Positions 1-12,347 of a stretch of DNA of 64,000 nucleotides are shown piece by piece (the stretch's first letter is position 1; each line of letters opens with the position of its first letter). The translations under genes were made by a program, and so were the position numbers. The DNA comes from Carallia brachiata (Eukaryota; Streptophyta; Magnoliopsida; Malpighiales; Rhizophoraceae), in assembly GCA_021464245.1 (NCBI GenBank), contig JADCRB010000040.1:9751534-9815533 (forward strand), read 5' to 3'. The notes below the pieces were generated by a model that was given only the letters and a program-made list of their open reading frames with translations, had not been told where the DNA came from and did not search any database.

Positions 1-885
1 ATGCGACAGAACGGTCTAAAGCATATGGATTAACGTTTGAGGGTGATCTAATACATGTACTGTTACTGGGTGATGTCATGAACTTCAAATGCAGGGTAAG
101 ATCAAAGAGAAAGGTTGACCTGATGAACCTATTGCGTTCCAAGCAATTAAGGGCTATCTGCTTATTGTTAATCAAGAGAAGGTTCTGGTGTATAATGTTT
201 CATCCCCGCATTATGTTAGGGTTGGTGGACCTCGCCTTGTCTTCTCTGCTGGTTTGGAAGAGATTAAATCATCATTTTTGAGTTATCAAGCCATGGAAGC
301 ACCTTCTGTGAAGAAAAATATGATACCCTTAATGGCCAGTGACCGAGAAAAGCTCATTGTTCTTGCCTTGGGAGTGGGCTTGTGGGTATTTATCGCTCCA
401 ATCTTCCGGTGTTTAGAGGAGAATTCAATACAATGCTGTGGACCAGCCCCGTGTTGTTCTTTATCCTCTTTCTATTTGGAGCTTGGCAATTCTTTGCCAA
501 AAAGAAGGAAGCACTTACCTCATGGGGACCAGATGATCCTTTTAGCTCCACATCTGCTACAACCGGAGCTCCACTGGGTTCAGGCACTGGAGACAGATCA
601 TTTGTAGAATCTTCTTCAAGAAGTGCTGATATTATGGACATAAGATCAAGTGGCTTGAGAGGTCCAACAAGAAGGTATCCCTCTCCTTCGCGGTACCCTG
701 GAGGAGCAAGCAGTTCATTTAGGCCAAGTCCTGTCGATGCAAATTCCAGACCAGCTTCTGTCGATCCCAATTATAGAGCAGCACCTTCTGAGCTAAAATT
801 TAGGGGTTCGAGCCTGGAGTCTGCGGGTTTCTCTAATAGGAGGGAGAGTCTGTTCATAAACAACCAAGCTGACAATAGTCGATAA
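1..885 (+). pseudogene. 3' part of At1g75140-like membrane protein gene, two apparent frameshifts
   Basis: The gene enters from the left edge. Reading starts in frame 3 (ATERSKAYGLTFEGDLIHVL...), moves to frame 2 near 120-122 (DEPIAFQAIKGYLLIVNQEK, then VRVGGPRLVFSAGLEEIKSS), and to frame 1 near 379-381 (LVGIYRSNLPVFRGEFNT), ending at TAA 883-885. The product resembles the plant 'uncharacterized membrane protein At1g75140' family (recognised from memory). It has a predicted membrane segment (MLWTSPVLFFILFLFGAWQF) and a Ser/Pro/Arg-rich tail after KKKEALTSWGPDDPF. Each shift looks like one missing base. Since conserved residues continue on both sides, this is either a young pseudogene or a sequence with two small indel errors. 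No function is assigned. Confidence 0.75.
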
Positions 886-1503
886 AACAAGGTTTGTTAG
901 ATTAATTCCCTCCTACTACCATAACATCAACTGCTACAATTCTGTTTTGATATTTTATGTCTTTTGGCCAATTCATTTGGCATTCCGGAGCTGTCTGGGC
1001 TCCCATTGTCGTAATCTTTAGTTCCCAGTTGCATAAGGAAGTAAAACATCAAGGAAAATGATCCTGCTGCCGTCTTTTGCAATATCTCCCGCCCCAAATC
1101 ACTTGATCAACTTTCGAAGTTTTGTTTGTTAAACTTAAACCTGTCAATTGCTTTTTCATGCCTCTACTACATGCGGATTCCTGAGATTGAAATGGACAAT
1201 ATCCTCCAAACAAAGCTTCTATTTTGTGGTAGATTGAAGTTGGATTTCTAGACACGATGGTTACTCTCGTTAAATTCTTCTATGTTTGACGCTTTTTATT
1301 TAATTATGTAAAATTTCAGATGATGATTAATTAGCCAAATAGAGTTTTACTTGATTATAGTTTCTCTTTTGAATTGTACTCACAAGACTATTAGTATTTC
1401 AAAATTGACGTGCTGCAATTGCAGTAATTAAATTGAAATGAATAGTAGACTGAATTTGAGTATCTAACTATAATTATTGTCTTAATTAATATAAAAGTCT
1501 CAT
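886..1503. other. 3' flank of the At1g75140-like gene
   Basis: This stretch contains the probable 3' UTR and AT-rich spacer. I see no coding signal in it. Confidence 0.5.
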
Positions 1504-1837
1504 GGGCCGTTTGGTTCGTGGTCAGGAATTGGAATCAAAATTGAATGGAATCAGAATAACCAAAATTATGATGCATTTGGTTTACTCAACACTCGAAATC
1601 GAATTTCTTTTATTGTCGTTTTGTTTAGTTAAGAATCAGAATTAAAATTATTTTCTTAAACTATTTAAATAATCTAATGAAAAGAATTAAAATACAACAA
1701 TTTTTATTTGTAAATTATAAAAAAAATGATTATAAATTAATTTGTTAATATAATATACCATTAAGCGACGCATCAATTATCCATCAATTGTACCCGTTTA
1801 AGTTTTAAATGTCACCACAAATAAATAATGTCGTAAG

Positions 1838-2199
1838 AATGAAAATTCAATGCGGTGTAATTTTATAGGCTACCATCCTTTCTATTGACAATGCGATGAA
1901 GCAAGTGATAACAAACAGAATTGATGGAATCCACGGATACAAGCACCATCAGAAGGGATTATATTATTGTCAGTAATCAGGTGTTTGGAACTACATTTTC
2001 CACTGAATATCTGCCACGAGAGAATATATAGTCTCAGTGATTTACTTTTCAAAAGACACTTTCACCGTGAAAAATGGATATTGCATTCCAGAGAGAATGA
2101 ATTATAGCAATAAGTAGAAACAAGGATCCTGTCAACAAAAGAATGTACCCGTCCGTGGACGAATGAAAATTCAATGCAGGGGAATTTTATGAGCTACCA
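1838..2199 (+). repeat. Near-identical 40-bp direct repeat flanking about 280 bp
   Basis: The block starting gaatgaaaattcaatgc at 1838-1877 recurs with few changes at 2160-2199, both ending in a gctaccat motif. The 282 bp between the copies have no counterpart elsewhere in the window. Confidence 0.65.
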
Positions 2200-2334
2200 T
2201 TGAATGAAAATGTCCTTATTCAAATCAATGTACAACATATTATTTTTAAAACAAAATTCATAAAAGTCCACCAATAGAAAATTATTGGAGACAAACAACT
2301 TCAGACCCAAGATATGGTTCGGCTCCATAAAATT

Positions 2335-3270
2335 TCAGCTGCATCCAAAATTTGTGAGGCTCTTTAGACAAAATTTCGTCTGCATCCAAAATTTCATTAC
2401 TAGTAAGTCCTCGATTTTCTTTAACTTACTAAGTACATTGTCAGCCTTAAGTGACATTTCTTGAGCACGGTCCTCTTCGTGAGACATGGCATTTGTCAAT
2501 ACACCAAGGTGTGAATTAACCTCTTGCATGAATATCTCAAAGTTAGTTGTCATTGCATAAAAATCAGCAGTCATATATATTGATTCTTGTGATTCTATTG
2601 GCTCCTCCCTTTAGAGGTGTTTTGTTGCCTTTTTGATCGTGAAGAGACTGGTTGAGATGCTGGCTGCGTAGCAGAAAAATCATCATCATCATCATCACTA
2701 TCAAAATTGACATTGTTATTTTTAGTCTCTACTTCCATGTTCTGAATAGCTTCCCTAAAAGTCTCAACCTTCCTTCCAATTGCTCTATCTTTCCCAACTA
2801 CCACTCCAATTTCATCAAATAAAGGGAAAGATGTATTCAGCAAACCTTTTACACCTTTATGAACCTACCGACATCAAATATAATACAATAATGTGAGAAA
2901 TTATATTAATTTTAAAAAACAACTTTTATTTTTATCTTATATATACCTTGCACTATTCTTCTTAAACACTTTGATCCCCACAAATCTTCTTGTTTACATT
3001 ATCTCAAGTAAATCCAGATTTACCCATCATTTCAAATAGAGCATGATGTTTTGCTTTCAAAGGTTTCCTCCTAGAATCAATGTGTGGAAAGGCTTTCAAC
3101 CCACAACATGGAAGTTTAGCATGCATCAATTCTTCAACTCGATACAGATAGTCATTTTGCCATCCTCCTTTACTTTTCCATCGAGGTTCATTAGCTACCT
3201 CCTGTAGAGCTTCAATCAATATATAAACTTCCTCAGGACTCCATTTTGTTTTTGCCTCGACCTCAACTTA
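2335..3270 (-). pseudogene. Myb/SANT-like second ORF of the Harbinger element, broken
   Basis: On the minus strand, KWSPEEVY, then LIEALQEVANEPRWKSKGGW and a KAKHHALFEMMGKSGF block, match the Myb/SANT-like DNA-binding protein that accompanies PIF/Harbinger transposases. A downstream segment (GLLNTSFPLFDEIGVVVGKD, then RAIGRKVE) matches the usual 'FDQL..IFGKDRATG' block. It is followed by an acidic Asp-rich stretch and a Ser/Gln-rich stretch. In the family this partner helps the transposase bind the element termini. The reading frame is interrupted between about 2850 and 3003 by stops or a former intron. The order, transposase first and Myb-like second on the same strand, supports a single element. 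Confidence 0.65.
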
Positions 3271-3503
3271 GTTGACTGCTTTTAGCTGAATCCATTCTTC
3301 AAATATTAAAATAAAAATTAGCTCACTTTATAAAGACACAAAAAGATTGAGGACAACATAAATCAATTTATATTAAAATTTTTTTGCATGTAAATTTCAA
3401 TAAAATTATCAAATAAAAGCAATGACACAACATAAATAAATGCAGCAACTATAATGATATTAGCTACTGAACAAAAAAATGTAAAACTTTGTTGTCTAAG
3501 TGA

Positions 3504-4840
3504 TCAAAGCCTCCAATCATTAAATATCTCTTGAGCAAGTGCATTTCGAAAATTAGACCATTCATCAGATGTGTCAATCACTCTAATGAACTCCATTTCA
3601 TTGGCGTTACTAATATCTAGGTCATTGTCATTGTCACGAATTTCCAACACGGTATCTGTTGGCATATGTCTCCTTACAAAGTTATGTAATAGACAACATG
3701 TCAGAACAATATGCCCTTGGATTCGTATTGGATAAAACGACGGACTTTTAAGAATTCCCCACTGCCCTTTAAGCAAGGCAAAACATCTTTTTATGACATT
3801 TCTAACTTTTGAGTGTTTTCACCCCTCCATTCACTAAGGTGATATCAATGCCCTCTATATGGTGCTAGAAAACCCATGCCTTTGGTGTACCCAGCATCAA
3901 CAAAGTAATAACAACCTGCAAAAAAAAGAACAAATAAAGAACATATTTTATATAACCATTAAAGAAAAATTAGATGAACTAAAAAAAATGTTACCATAAG
4001 GGACTCTTAAACCATCGGGCCTAGAAAGTGCATCTCTAAGAACGCGACCATCGTATGTTGAACCCTCCCATCCAGGTAACACATATGTAAATTGTCTGTC
4101 AGGTGAGCAGACACCTAAAATATTCATTGTGAGGTTACCTTTTCTTGTCCTATATTTAGGTCTGTCTTGAGAGGACACTAATATGTTTATAAATGTGCCA
4201 TCCAAAGCTCCTAAACAATTCCGCACTAAAACAAAAAAAAAAAAAAAAAGCTTTGAAGCATCTCCATCTAGCATTTTGCCATCCAAAATGTAATATAATA
4301 TTAAATTGCAAAATGAGAAACATGAATTTACCTTGAAGCATCTCTACCTAGCATTTGTGCAATCTTCTGGTATAGGTGTTGGCTTCTTAAGTAATCATCA
4401 TGCAACCTCAAAACAGCCTTCAGACACTAATTAAAATATCTACTCACAATTTCTCCACTCCTAATGAAATGTGAACCCATTGTCCTATTTTTTTTCTGGT
4501 GAGATAATATACATATAAACATAGCAACAATCTCCTCCACTGAAGTATTTTGAGATCTAGTCAAACCACCTATCTCAACTGGCATCTCGCAAAGTACATT
4601 AAATGTATGCCTGTTCATGCGAAGCTCGCTTTTACATGTCATGTTGCTTTCTCTTATTAACATATTTAAATTTGCTAGTCGCAACCTTTTCCCTTTTTTT
4701 TTCTTTATTCTTACACATTTTTCACTTATAATGATTGCATCCATTTGATGCCAAATAAAATACATCATGTAAATGATTATAGTAATCTCCATAATTAATT
4801 GTAGTAGTAGAAATTTTCTCCTCCTTCTTAAGCAAGCCAT
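3504..4840 (-). pseudogene. PIF/Harbinger DDE transposase (ALP1-like), broken
   Basis: Read on the minus strand, the N-terminal part (4840-4427) has ELRMNRHTFNVLCEMPVEIG and SVEEIVAMFICIL. The catalytic part (about 4240-3948) has NCLGALDGTFI with the first Asp, RPKYRTRKGNLTMNILGVCS, and LPGWEGSTYDGRVLRDAL with the second Asp. The third region (3947-3781) reads YYFVDAGYTKGMGFLAPYRG but then hits in-frame stops. The C-terminal helix (3776-3504) carries LKGQWGILKSPSFYP and CCLLHNFVRR. The family is DDE_Tnp_4, which cuts and pastes the element. Internal stops, a shifted frame and a poly-A tract near 4230 make it non-functional. A short duplication around 4264-4278 and 4342-4360 (aatgctag.tggagatgcttcaa type) lies at the junction before NCLGALDG. 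Confidence 0.87.
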
Positions 4841-6770
4841 TTCTATATATGCTTCACCAATATATATATACTAAATAGGTAAATTGGTTTCTTAGACATT
4901 TGCTAAGATGTTGAACAATATACCAAGATCAATGAATGCTACAAAAACATAAGAAAAGCAAATTTTGGGTAAGCATAAGTTTGATCAAGATAAAGAAACC
5001 CCTAATCTCGACATAGTAAGCAAGTGGCAAGCATTTTCCTTTTGCACTTTACGGTCATTCAAAAGAATTTTTCGTGAATAGGTAAATGATTAAAACCTCA
5101 AATATTTTGGGGAAAAAAGGGGGACAATATAATAGTCACACCTAAAAATGCACATATAACTGGAAAATACTGGACATTAGCAAAATTGTTGTATGCATCT
5201 GCAATATTTGCGATTAAAGACGAGTACTTATTTTATGTAATTAAGCAACAGTTTTTCGGATTGGGTAACATAAGCCTTTGATTACTTAAAAATGAGCTCT
5301 CTACGGCAGAACTACAGCAATGTGAACTGCTCTTTTAGATGGTTTAGTTGCTTTTAAACCTTAAACCTTTTTAAAATAAGTGTTAAAAAATTGTTGCATG
5401 CTAACAACAAAATTTTTGTATTCATACATGACTGTTTGTTTTGTGGAGAACAAATTTGACAGAAATGATTCTACTTTCCATGAATATAAGAAATTTCTCT
5501 GTTTATAACCTGTAATGATAGATTAGAAACATATAATTTCTTTTGGTGTTAGATTAAATCTTAAGTAGACAATCACATTATTATGGAGTTGAACAATGTA
5601 GGAGTTGATTCTAAGTCCTTTGCTCATGCTAAAATTCATCCTTTAATTATAACTTAGATTATATACAATATCTTAGCCAAGAAATTCTATTCCTATATAA
5701 GTTCCTATAGCTTCCTTAATCTACAAACAAAGAAATAAATTTTTTTTCTATTTTATTTTGCTCTCAAAGCAAACAAAATACAGTATTGGGCTTTTCTCTC
5801 GTTTAACTCTTAGTAAGAAATTCTATTCTATGCCCAGGCTATCGGTTGATTCAATGTCACTTATATGAAAGAAAAGGTATCCAACTAATTAATTATTCAA
5901 TGCTCAAAACATCAAAAAAAAAAAAAAGCCTATATATCTACGAGAAATTGAATTGGCACTTCCACTACCCAAATAAGTTAAAGATCAATGAAGAGTAAAT
6001 AATAAAAAAAAAAAAACAATTGAAATTCCAGCGATGATGAAGAAGAGAGCAAAGCAACGTCCAAGAACATTATCAAGAGAATGAACATAATAAAGCAAAA
6101 CCAAACAACAAATCATCATGCAAAACAAGGACCACCTGAACAAAAGCATGGGTATTGGAAATAAGAAGAAGAAGAGTCTGTCTTCATATTGGAAAAAACG
6201 ATGACTAGCATAAGCAGTTCAATACATAAATGCTAAAAAAAAAGAGAAAATTATTGAAAATTAAAAGAAAAGGCTCAGATGTAATACTTGTTTGATATCT
6301 ACTTCCCGATTGGTAGATGATTACATCTGGCGTTGTGGCTGGATATGAGAACAAGAATTGCTCTTTGCCCTCTGACACCCTCAAGATGGCAAGTTCTATA
6401 AGGGACTTCATTTAATGGTGTTATAGAGCTCAATTTTATAGATTTTTTAGTGGGTTTTGTTGAGAAAATCTTTCCTTCATATTAGGATTTAATGGTTTTT
6501 GTTTTGGATTTACAAGGATTTGAATGATTTCTGTTGTGGATTTTCAATGGGTTCTTTGGTGGATTTTTGTTGACTAAAGATTTTTTTTGTTCCTGTTAGG
6601 GTTGAAAGTTGCAGCTAATGGGAATCATTAACGATAAATATAAGGAAATCAGGATGCTCATAAACGTGGGAATTGCATTCGCCTTTTTAAAAAATGGGAA
6701 TCGTACTTTTAAGAACCAAAGGTAAAGGATGAGAAAAAGTTGGTTGATTCTCATTCTTGTTTATTTTTTT

Positions 6771-7126
6771 TTAACAAATAACTCCTTAATATTCATAGCA
6801 TGAGAGATAGTTTATTTAATATGTAAATTTTTTAACATTTTTAAAATTAGGCAAATGTCGTAATATAAGTTTTTTTTGTATTTAAAAATTGCTGAAAATT
6901 ACTAAATTTCCGATTAGTTTCGCCAATATTAGGTCGGATTTGCCCAATGCGCGTGTTCTTGTAATTACCTTATTTTACTATTCCTATACTATTGAAAAGA
7001 TTTTCACAACCTTACAAAAAATATTTCGCATCAATTCAATAGACAAGCTTGATAAATAATCTCGTAAGTAATATGTAACCAACATTATTTCTATCAGTAA
7101 AACAAAAAATATAAACATATTACTTC
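6771..7126. other. AT-rich spacer
   Basis: There is no coding signal or recognisable repeat boundary here. It contains homopolymer T and A tracts. Confidence 0.4.
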
Positions 7127-8603
7127 CAAATTCAATTGAATTTAGCGTTAGTATAAAAAATAATTATCATTTTTACACCATCTAACAAATTTTATATAAT
7201 TTTTAAAAAATAATAAATTTAACGTTATTCAATTATTTTATAATAAACCTAACATATTCTAAAATTATTTTATAATAGTTCCTCTCTCCTCGCTCTTTCT
7301 TTCTTATGTATCGTTCCTCAAACCAATATTGTTAAAATCGGCTCGGACCGGCTGGTTCGACCGGTTCAACCGATGACCGGCCAAAGGTCCGAGTCAATTC
7401 ATGGTTACTGTTGTCCCTTAACTCGGACTGATCTAAACTGGTCAAGAACATGTCAAAATTGATAAAAATCGGTGAAAAATCGGATCCAATTCAACCAGCT
7501 CAAACCGGTATAAAAGTTTTATAAATTATAATTTGATCCTAATATTTATTTAAATTATAATTTGAGTTTTAAATTTAATTAAAACTTTCAATTTAATTCC
7601 TAAAAATAAAAAAAATTAATATTTAATAATAATGTATAAATATTATTTTTTTAAATTATTTTTATACATATATATATTAATAAATACCAGTTCAAATACC
7701 AGTTCGATCGATTGGACAGGTTGAACTTTGACCCACTAATATTTTCGGTTCGATAACCGGTCCGAAACTAACAACCTTACTTCAAACAAACAGAAAAAAA
7801 AAAAAAAAAAAACCAAATCAAATCCCAGAATCCTAAAATCAAACTCTCTTTCTTTCTTGGAAATGAAATGACGTGATACCGTTGAGGAAGGGAGGAACGA
7901 GATGGGATCAGGTGGAAGTAAGGGCCATTGTGGTGGAGCATCATTCTCAGGCGGTGGCAGCGGAAGACGAAAGGGCAAATCTACAGGGAGGAGGAGTGGC
8001 AAAAGCAGTAGGATTTTCCAATCGTCTCTAGATCTGGTGATCAGTGTTGCACCGATCTTCTCTTAGGTCGATGAATCTTCTTCTTCCTCTTATTTTATAT
8101 CTCAGGTTTTTCTGATTTCTTTTTGGTGTGTGATGTTTGATTTTTGAAAGACAGGAAGAAAAATGAAGAAGGAAATAAATCTAGATCATAGGTGGTGTTT
8201 GTTGATATCACCGAAGACTCTCCGGAGGTTGTCAAGCTTCTTTTTGGGGTTTTTTGTGTTTTGGTTTGTGGATGAACGAGAGAGAAGAGAGACAGACGGA
8301 GGAGAAGTGAATTTTTTAATTTTTTAATTTTTTATTGAATTTTATTTTTATTAATTTTAAATTAAATTTTAAAATTACAAAAATATTTAAAATAACATGT
8401 AATACGTCACATGGTAATCTTTTACATGTTGACGTACAACGTATTCATACGAATGGATTTTATTAGTTTTAATTATCGGTGTGTTAAATTTATTATAAAA
8501 TAATTAAGTCATATTAAATTTGTTATTTTCTGAAAATTATGTTAAATTTGTTCAATAATAGAAAGGTGGTGATTTTTTTTTAACATTAATTCTTGAATTT
8601 GTT
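7127..8603. mobile_element. Long terminal-inverted-repeat element (MULE-like candidate) with nested insertion
   Basis: The left arm at about 7127-7253 is matched in reverse complement by the right arm at about 8482-8603. For example, aattattttataataaa in the left arm pairs with the reverse complement of tttattataaaataatt in the right arm, and caaattcaa begins both arms. The arms are roughly 120 bp and diverged. The interior contains a nested MITE-like element (7328-7776) and a GC-richer segment (about 7840-8310) with a 54-codon ORF at 7902-8066, rich in Gly/Ser/Arg/Lys and of unknown nature. Long arms enclosing unique sequence are typical of Mutator-like (Pack-MULE) elements, but no flanking 9-bp duplication was established. 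Confidence 0.45.
7328..7776. repeat. MITE-like element with ACCGG-rich inverted termini (copy A)
   Basis: The left end ttgttaaaatcggctcggac and the right end, which in reverse complement reads ttgttagtttcggaccgg, form an inverted pair. Both subterminal regions are dense in GGTTCGACCGG/AACCGGT motifs around an AT-rich core. The flanks cctcaaaccaa (left) and cttcaaacaaa (right) may be a degraded target duplication. A second copy of the family lies at 21838-22275. Confidence 0.5.
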
Positions 8604-11340
8604 CTAACAATTGTATGAAAGAATTATTAGGGCTTATATTATTTATAATAATTAAATTTAATGAATAGATTTATGAGAGTTAATTATGAAGAGAAAAAGA
8701 ATCACCATGCAAAAAAGTGTCTTAAGTAGTGCTTAAAGCTGCCGTGTTAGGAAAAAAACTTGAACAAAAAGACGTGAATTTTCTACTGATGTTGGCAAAT
8801 CTTGAAAACATTTGAATTGTTGCTCTCACTGTTAGGCAGCCGCGCAACTGAAAACAAATAACAAGAAAGGGAAGAAAACGAACCTTGTGGCATAAGGGGG
8901 CATGAAGCACAACAACTCGGCAGAGGCTTCAATTCAATTTTTGAAAACAATAGGTGAAGAAAAATATATTGTGTGAATTGTATTTTCTTGCATATGAAAA
9001 AACATTAAATTTATTATAGTACATATTGTTTAATACAAATATTTTTGAAATTATGAATAATACTTCTTTGTCAACTAAAATCATACCTATACTCATAAAA
9101 TCGTTCTTACTTTTAGGGTTAAAATTGATAGATTTCTAAAGTCGAATGATGTGAGCTTTAATGCTGATATTTTTTTGGTTTAATTTACAATTCTTTATTA
9201 GAATGAGATATAATCCATATCTTGCACATGTATTAAAAAAAGAAAATAAAAATTAGTACATAAAGAAGCATGCAAAACAATTATTAAGAAACCAAATTAG
9301 TATATTTGTATTCGTGCACTTAATCAGAGAAAATAAATGGAACGTGTGCCACTCCTAGACAGTTTAAAGAATTAGATTATGATTTCTTTTCGTATCAAAC
9401 GCAGACACATGTATATAACTACAATAATAACAATTTAAATTATAAGATTGAAGTCAAATAAGAGGAAAAACTTACTGCAAAGGAAGAAGCCTTTTTTTTT
9501 TGGTCTTTCAAAGGCTCTTAAATAGATTAAGAGGAAATTATATATGTATTTTTCAAAGAGTAGAATTTATAGCGATAGACAATAACCAACGTGCGAGAAA
9601 AATAATAATAGAAATGTACCTACTAATTTGTTTTTTTTAGGAGTGAGAAAATGGCTTCACGGGTCCTTTAAATTAGTAGAAGGAATCTACTAATTTGTAT
9701 AAGAATTCTTGATCAAGAATTAGAGAAGAATCTCAGCTAAAAAAGCAATAAACAATAAGCAATATAGGAGAAAGAAAAGTAACAGAGAAATATTATTAAA
9801 TTGTAACTTTTCGTGAATGACACCGCATCCAAACCATGTTGCAAGAGCAAAATAGGCTCATTATATTGACCACCAATTTGAGAAAAAAAAATCGATAGAA
9901 AAAACTGATTACTAATTTGGTTTTTCTCTCTTCAGCCATTTTTTTTTATATATTGTCGGCCTTGGCGTTTACTAATTTGTATTCACATGCAGAAGAGATT
10001 AAAGAGGAGATTTTTCTTAAGGGCAATTTGACAGGAAAAAAAAATATTAGTTTGAAGTTTTTTAAATAATGAATATGAAAGCCAATTTCAATTAGATTTT
10101 AAAGAAGTTTTATTTATTAATTTATTTCCTTTTCCACTATATAGCTAATGCAGATTTAAATCTAGAGTATTCTAAGTTTTTTCTATTCTTTTAATTTACT
10201 GAAACAAAAAAGGTAAAAATATAAATAAAATTGAAAAAAAATAATAATTTTGAGATTTTTTTATTTCTATTAATTCGAGAATTCGACGCATGATAGAGAG
10301 AGAAAAGCAAAAAACTTTCTCTAAACTTTGATTTTATATATGTTGTATAGATAGATACATGTAGATACAAATATAAATTTAACACACATATTTTATGACC
10401 AAAAGATGCTAGTAATTTTATATGCATCTGCTCCTTGTTTATTTCTGTCATTCTTCTATTTAGTTCAGAAGTAACTATTTTTTTTCTCTTATAATTAAAT
10501 AGAATCTTCTTGTCTAAACAAAGAAGGACGATTATGCTGTTCTCACCTTCTTTCCTCACCTTAATATTTAATTTTCCTCTCAATCTCTCTAGGTTTTAAC
10601 ACAATAATAATTATTAATTAATTAAATAGAATTATACTTGACTAAGTTTTTTGTTTTTTAAATCTCAATCCTATTCAAATATTACGAAAGACTATAAATC
10701 AACTACTAAATTAATATTAAATACTTAAAACTATAAGAAACAATCAACTAATAAAATCTTAAAATTAAATAAATTTCACTACTAAAAAAATCTCAAAATT
10801 AAATATTCCACATTAAAAAAAATTGACGACCTAAAAAAAAAAAAGAAAAACAACTGAATTTGTTCTTCCACAATGGGTAGATAATTAGTTGTGATTTTTT
10901 TTGTTTGCTCAAAAACAAAAAAACATTGTAGCTGCGAGTTTTCTGTTTCACCGCAGACCCACACATCCAAAGTTATGTAACCGGTGACCGGCTCCTTATC
11001 CGGTGGAGGACCGGCCAGCGATTTTTCGTTTAGCATTTTACTGGCAGCCTTTTTAGTCAAAACAAAAATTTCAGCGTTTGACCAGGCATCATGGAAGAAT
11101 GAGTAAGAAAGATGATTTACTTTCGCTCGTATTAATTTAAATTAATCAATTCATTAAATAGATGTTAGGCGGTTTTAGATAAAAAAAATAAAAAAAACCA
11201 TCGACAACCGAAAACGGCCTAACCAGATGAAAACATGTTCCTGACGTCGGAATCGTTGGACCGAGTCCGATTTCCAAATACTTAAAAAGCATTTGTCCGC
11301 TCCAGCAAAATCTGGTCCTGAAAAAATCTTCTTGGCTTGC
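8604..11340. other. AT-rich spacer, no gene recognised
   Basis: Long open stretches on the minus strand here are low-complexity, rich in Lys/Ile/Phe, and match nothing I recognise. A GC-richer patch at 10970-11060 with ACCGG motifs is open on the minus strand (MTKKAASKMLNEKSLAGPPP...) but has no supporting features. Confidence 0.4.
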
Positions 11341-11429
11341 GGTCGGCTCTTTCTTTCCTTGCTGCCTAGCTCTTGATTCTTGATTTTTGTATTCTCTCTG
11401 TCTTTTGCAAGCTTAGACTTAAGAGCGCC

Positions 11430-11933
11430 ATGAACTGGGTTCAGCGCAAGATTTATCGCTATAATGTCACCTTCGGCCTCTACATGCTGGACTGGTGGGA
11501 GCGTTACCTTTTCAGTATCCTGTTTTCTCCAGAAGATATCTGTTTTTATTTATTTATTTATGCTTCCGCAATTCGATTTTGGTTGTTCTTATAGTGATGG
11601 GATCGAATTTGGTTTCTTCTTTTTATTAGCCATGTTCCATTTAATTGTAATTATATAAAATTCTCCACTTTTTGCTATTCTGCTTCTTTTTTAAAAAATT
11701 TTTTTTTGTATTTTTATAATTGGGAAGATTTAGTTTGAAGGGTTTTAGGGGGCTTAAAGGGAAGCAAATCATAAGGTCTCATGTGGGTTTTTGGGAATCT
11801 TTTGGCCTCTGTCTATATGTTGTTATGTTGTACAGTTGGTTCCTGAACTGCAGCAGATACTTTGATGATCGTGTTGGTGTGGTTCATTTGCTATAATGGG
11901 TCAAGATATGCTGCTGAGTTCTGCAAGAGGTAG
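11430..11933 (+). CDS. Serine palmitoyltransferase small subunit (ssSPT), two exons
   Basis: Exon 1 (11430-11514) encodes MNWVQRKIYRYNVTFGLYML followed by DWWERYLF. Exon 2 (11857-11933) encodes NTLMIVLVWFICYNGSRYAA then EFCKR and stop TAG. The donor is a/gtatcc at 11515 and the acceptor cagcag/atac. The split codon gives Asn29, so the junction reads YLFNTL as in the family. The protein is 53 aa, against 56 aa for Arabidopsis ssSPTa (At1g06515, from memory), with one membrane segment at about residues 30-42. These ER-membrane subunits bind the LCB1/LCB2 heterodimer and raise its activity in the first committed step of sphingolipid synthesis (serine + palmitoyl-CoA to 3-ketosphinganine). The last few C-terminal residues of the family are missing, which may be tolerated. 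The 5' UTR probably starts after 11300. Confidence 0.92.
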
Positions 11934-12347
11934 CAGCATCATCCATGTCTTTGGTTTTTTTCTTCATCTTCGTTATGTTTGGATAATTGAAAGTGATTGT
12001 GAAATTGCTTCTCTAAGAAATAGCTAATAATTGTCCTGGTTATATTTCATTCTGTCCAAGTTGCGTCCACACACATTTGAAATAAGACCATCTTATGCCA
12101 TTTCATGTAGCAGATACGGGCTTTTTAGAAAAGCCAAGACAGAAACAAGATGATAATCGAACATCATTGGATTTCTGAGCTTTCAAATGAAATAAAACAG
12201 AGTTCTGCCTTGCTGGTTTTCCACTCCTACTGAAAGATTACTTGTTGATGGCATCTTGGGGGGTCGCCACGTGGGGGGGGGGGTGGGGGGGAAGAGAGAG
12301 CTTGAGATAATTTTATTGTTACGCTGATCTAAGAGAGTGAGAATGAT
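11934..12347. other. 3' UTR of the ssSPT gene and spacer with a G-rich tract
   Basis: The ssSPT transcript presumably ends here. A run of mainly G residues (about 12256-12290, just after ccacgt) is conspicuous in otherwise AT-rich DNA. No gene is seen. Confidence 0.4.

Larger units (their letters stand above)
1504..6770 (-). mobile_element. Decayed PIF/Harbinger DNA transposon
   Basis: The two ORFs expected of a PIF/Harbinger element, a transposase and a Myb/SANT-like protein, lie on the minus strand at 4840-3504 and 3270-2335. The left end starts with GGGCCGTTTGGTTCG followed by GAAT-rich sequence, which resembles PIF termini. The sequence around 6640-6770, read in reverse complement, shows a similar GAATC-rich subterminal pattern and a CTTTGGTTCTT block. 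The outermost right terminus and a 3-bp target duplication could not be identified, so the right limit is approximate. 4841-6204 and 6412-6770 hold only AT-rich non-coding sequence. Confidence 0.55.

Noticed and set aside
10191..10583. 130-codon minus-strand open frame
   Set aside because: Lys/Ile/Phe-rich low-complexity reading of AT-rich DNA with no motif or splice support.
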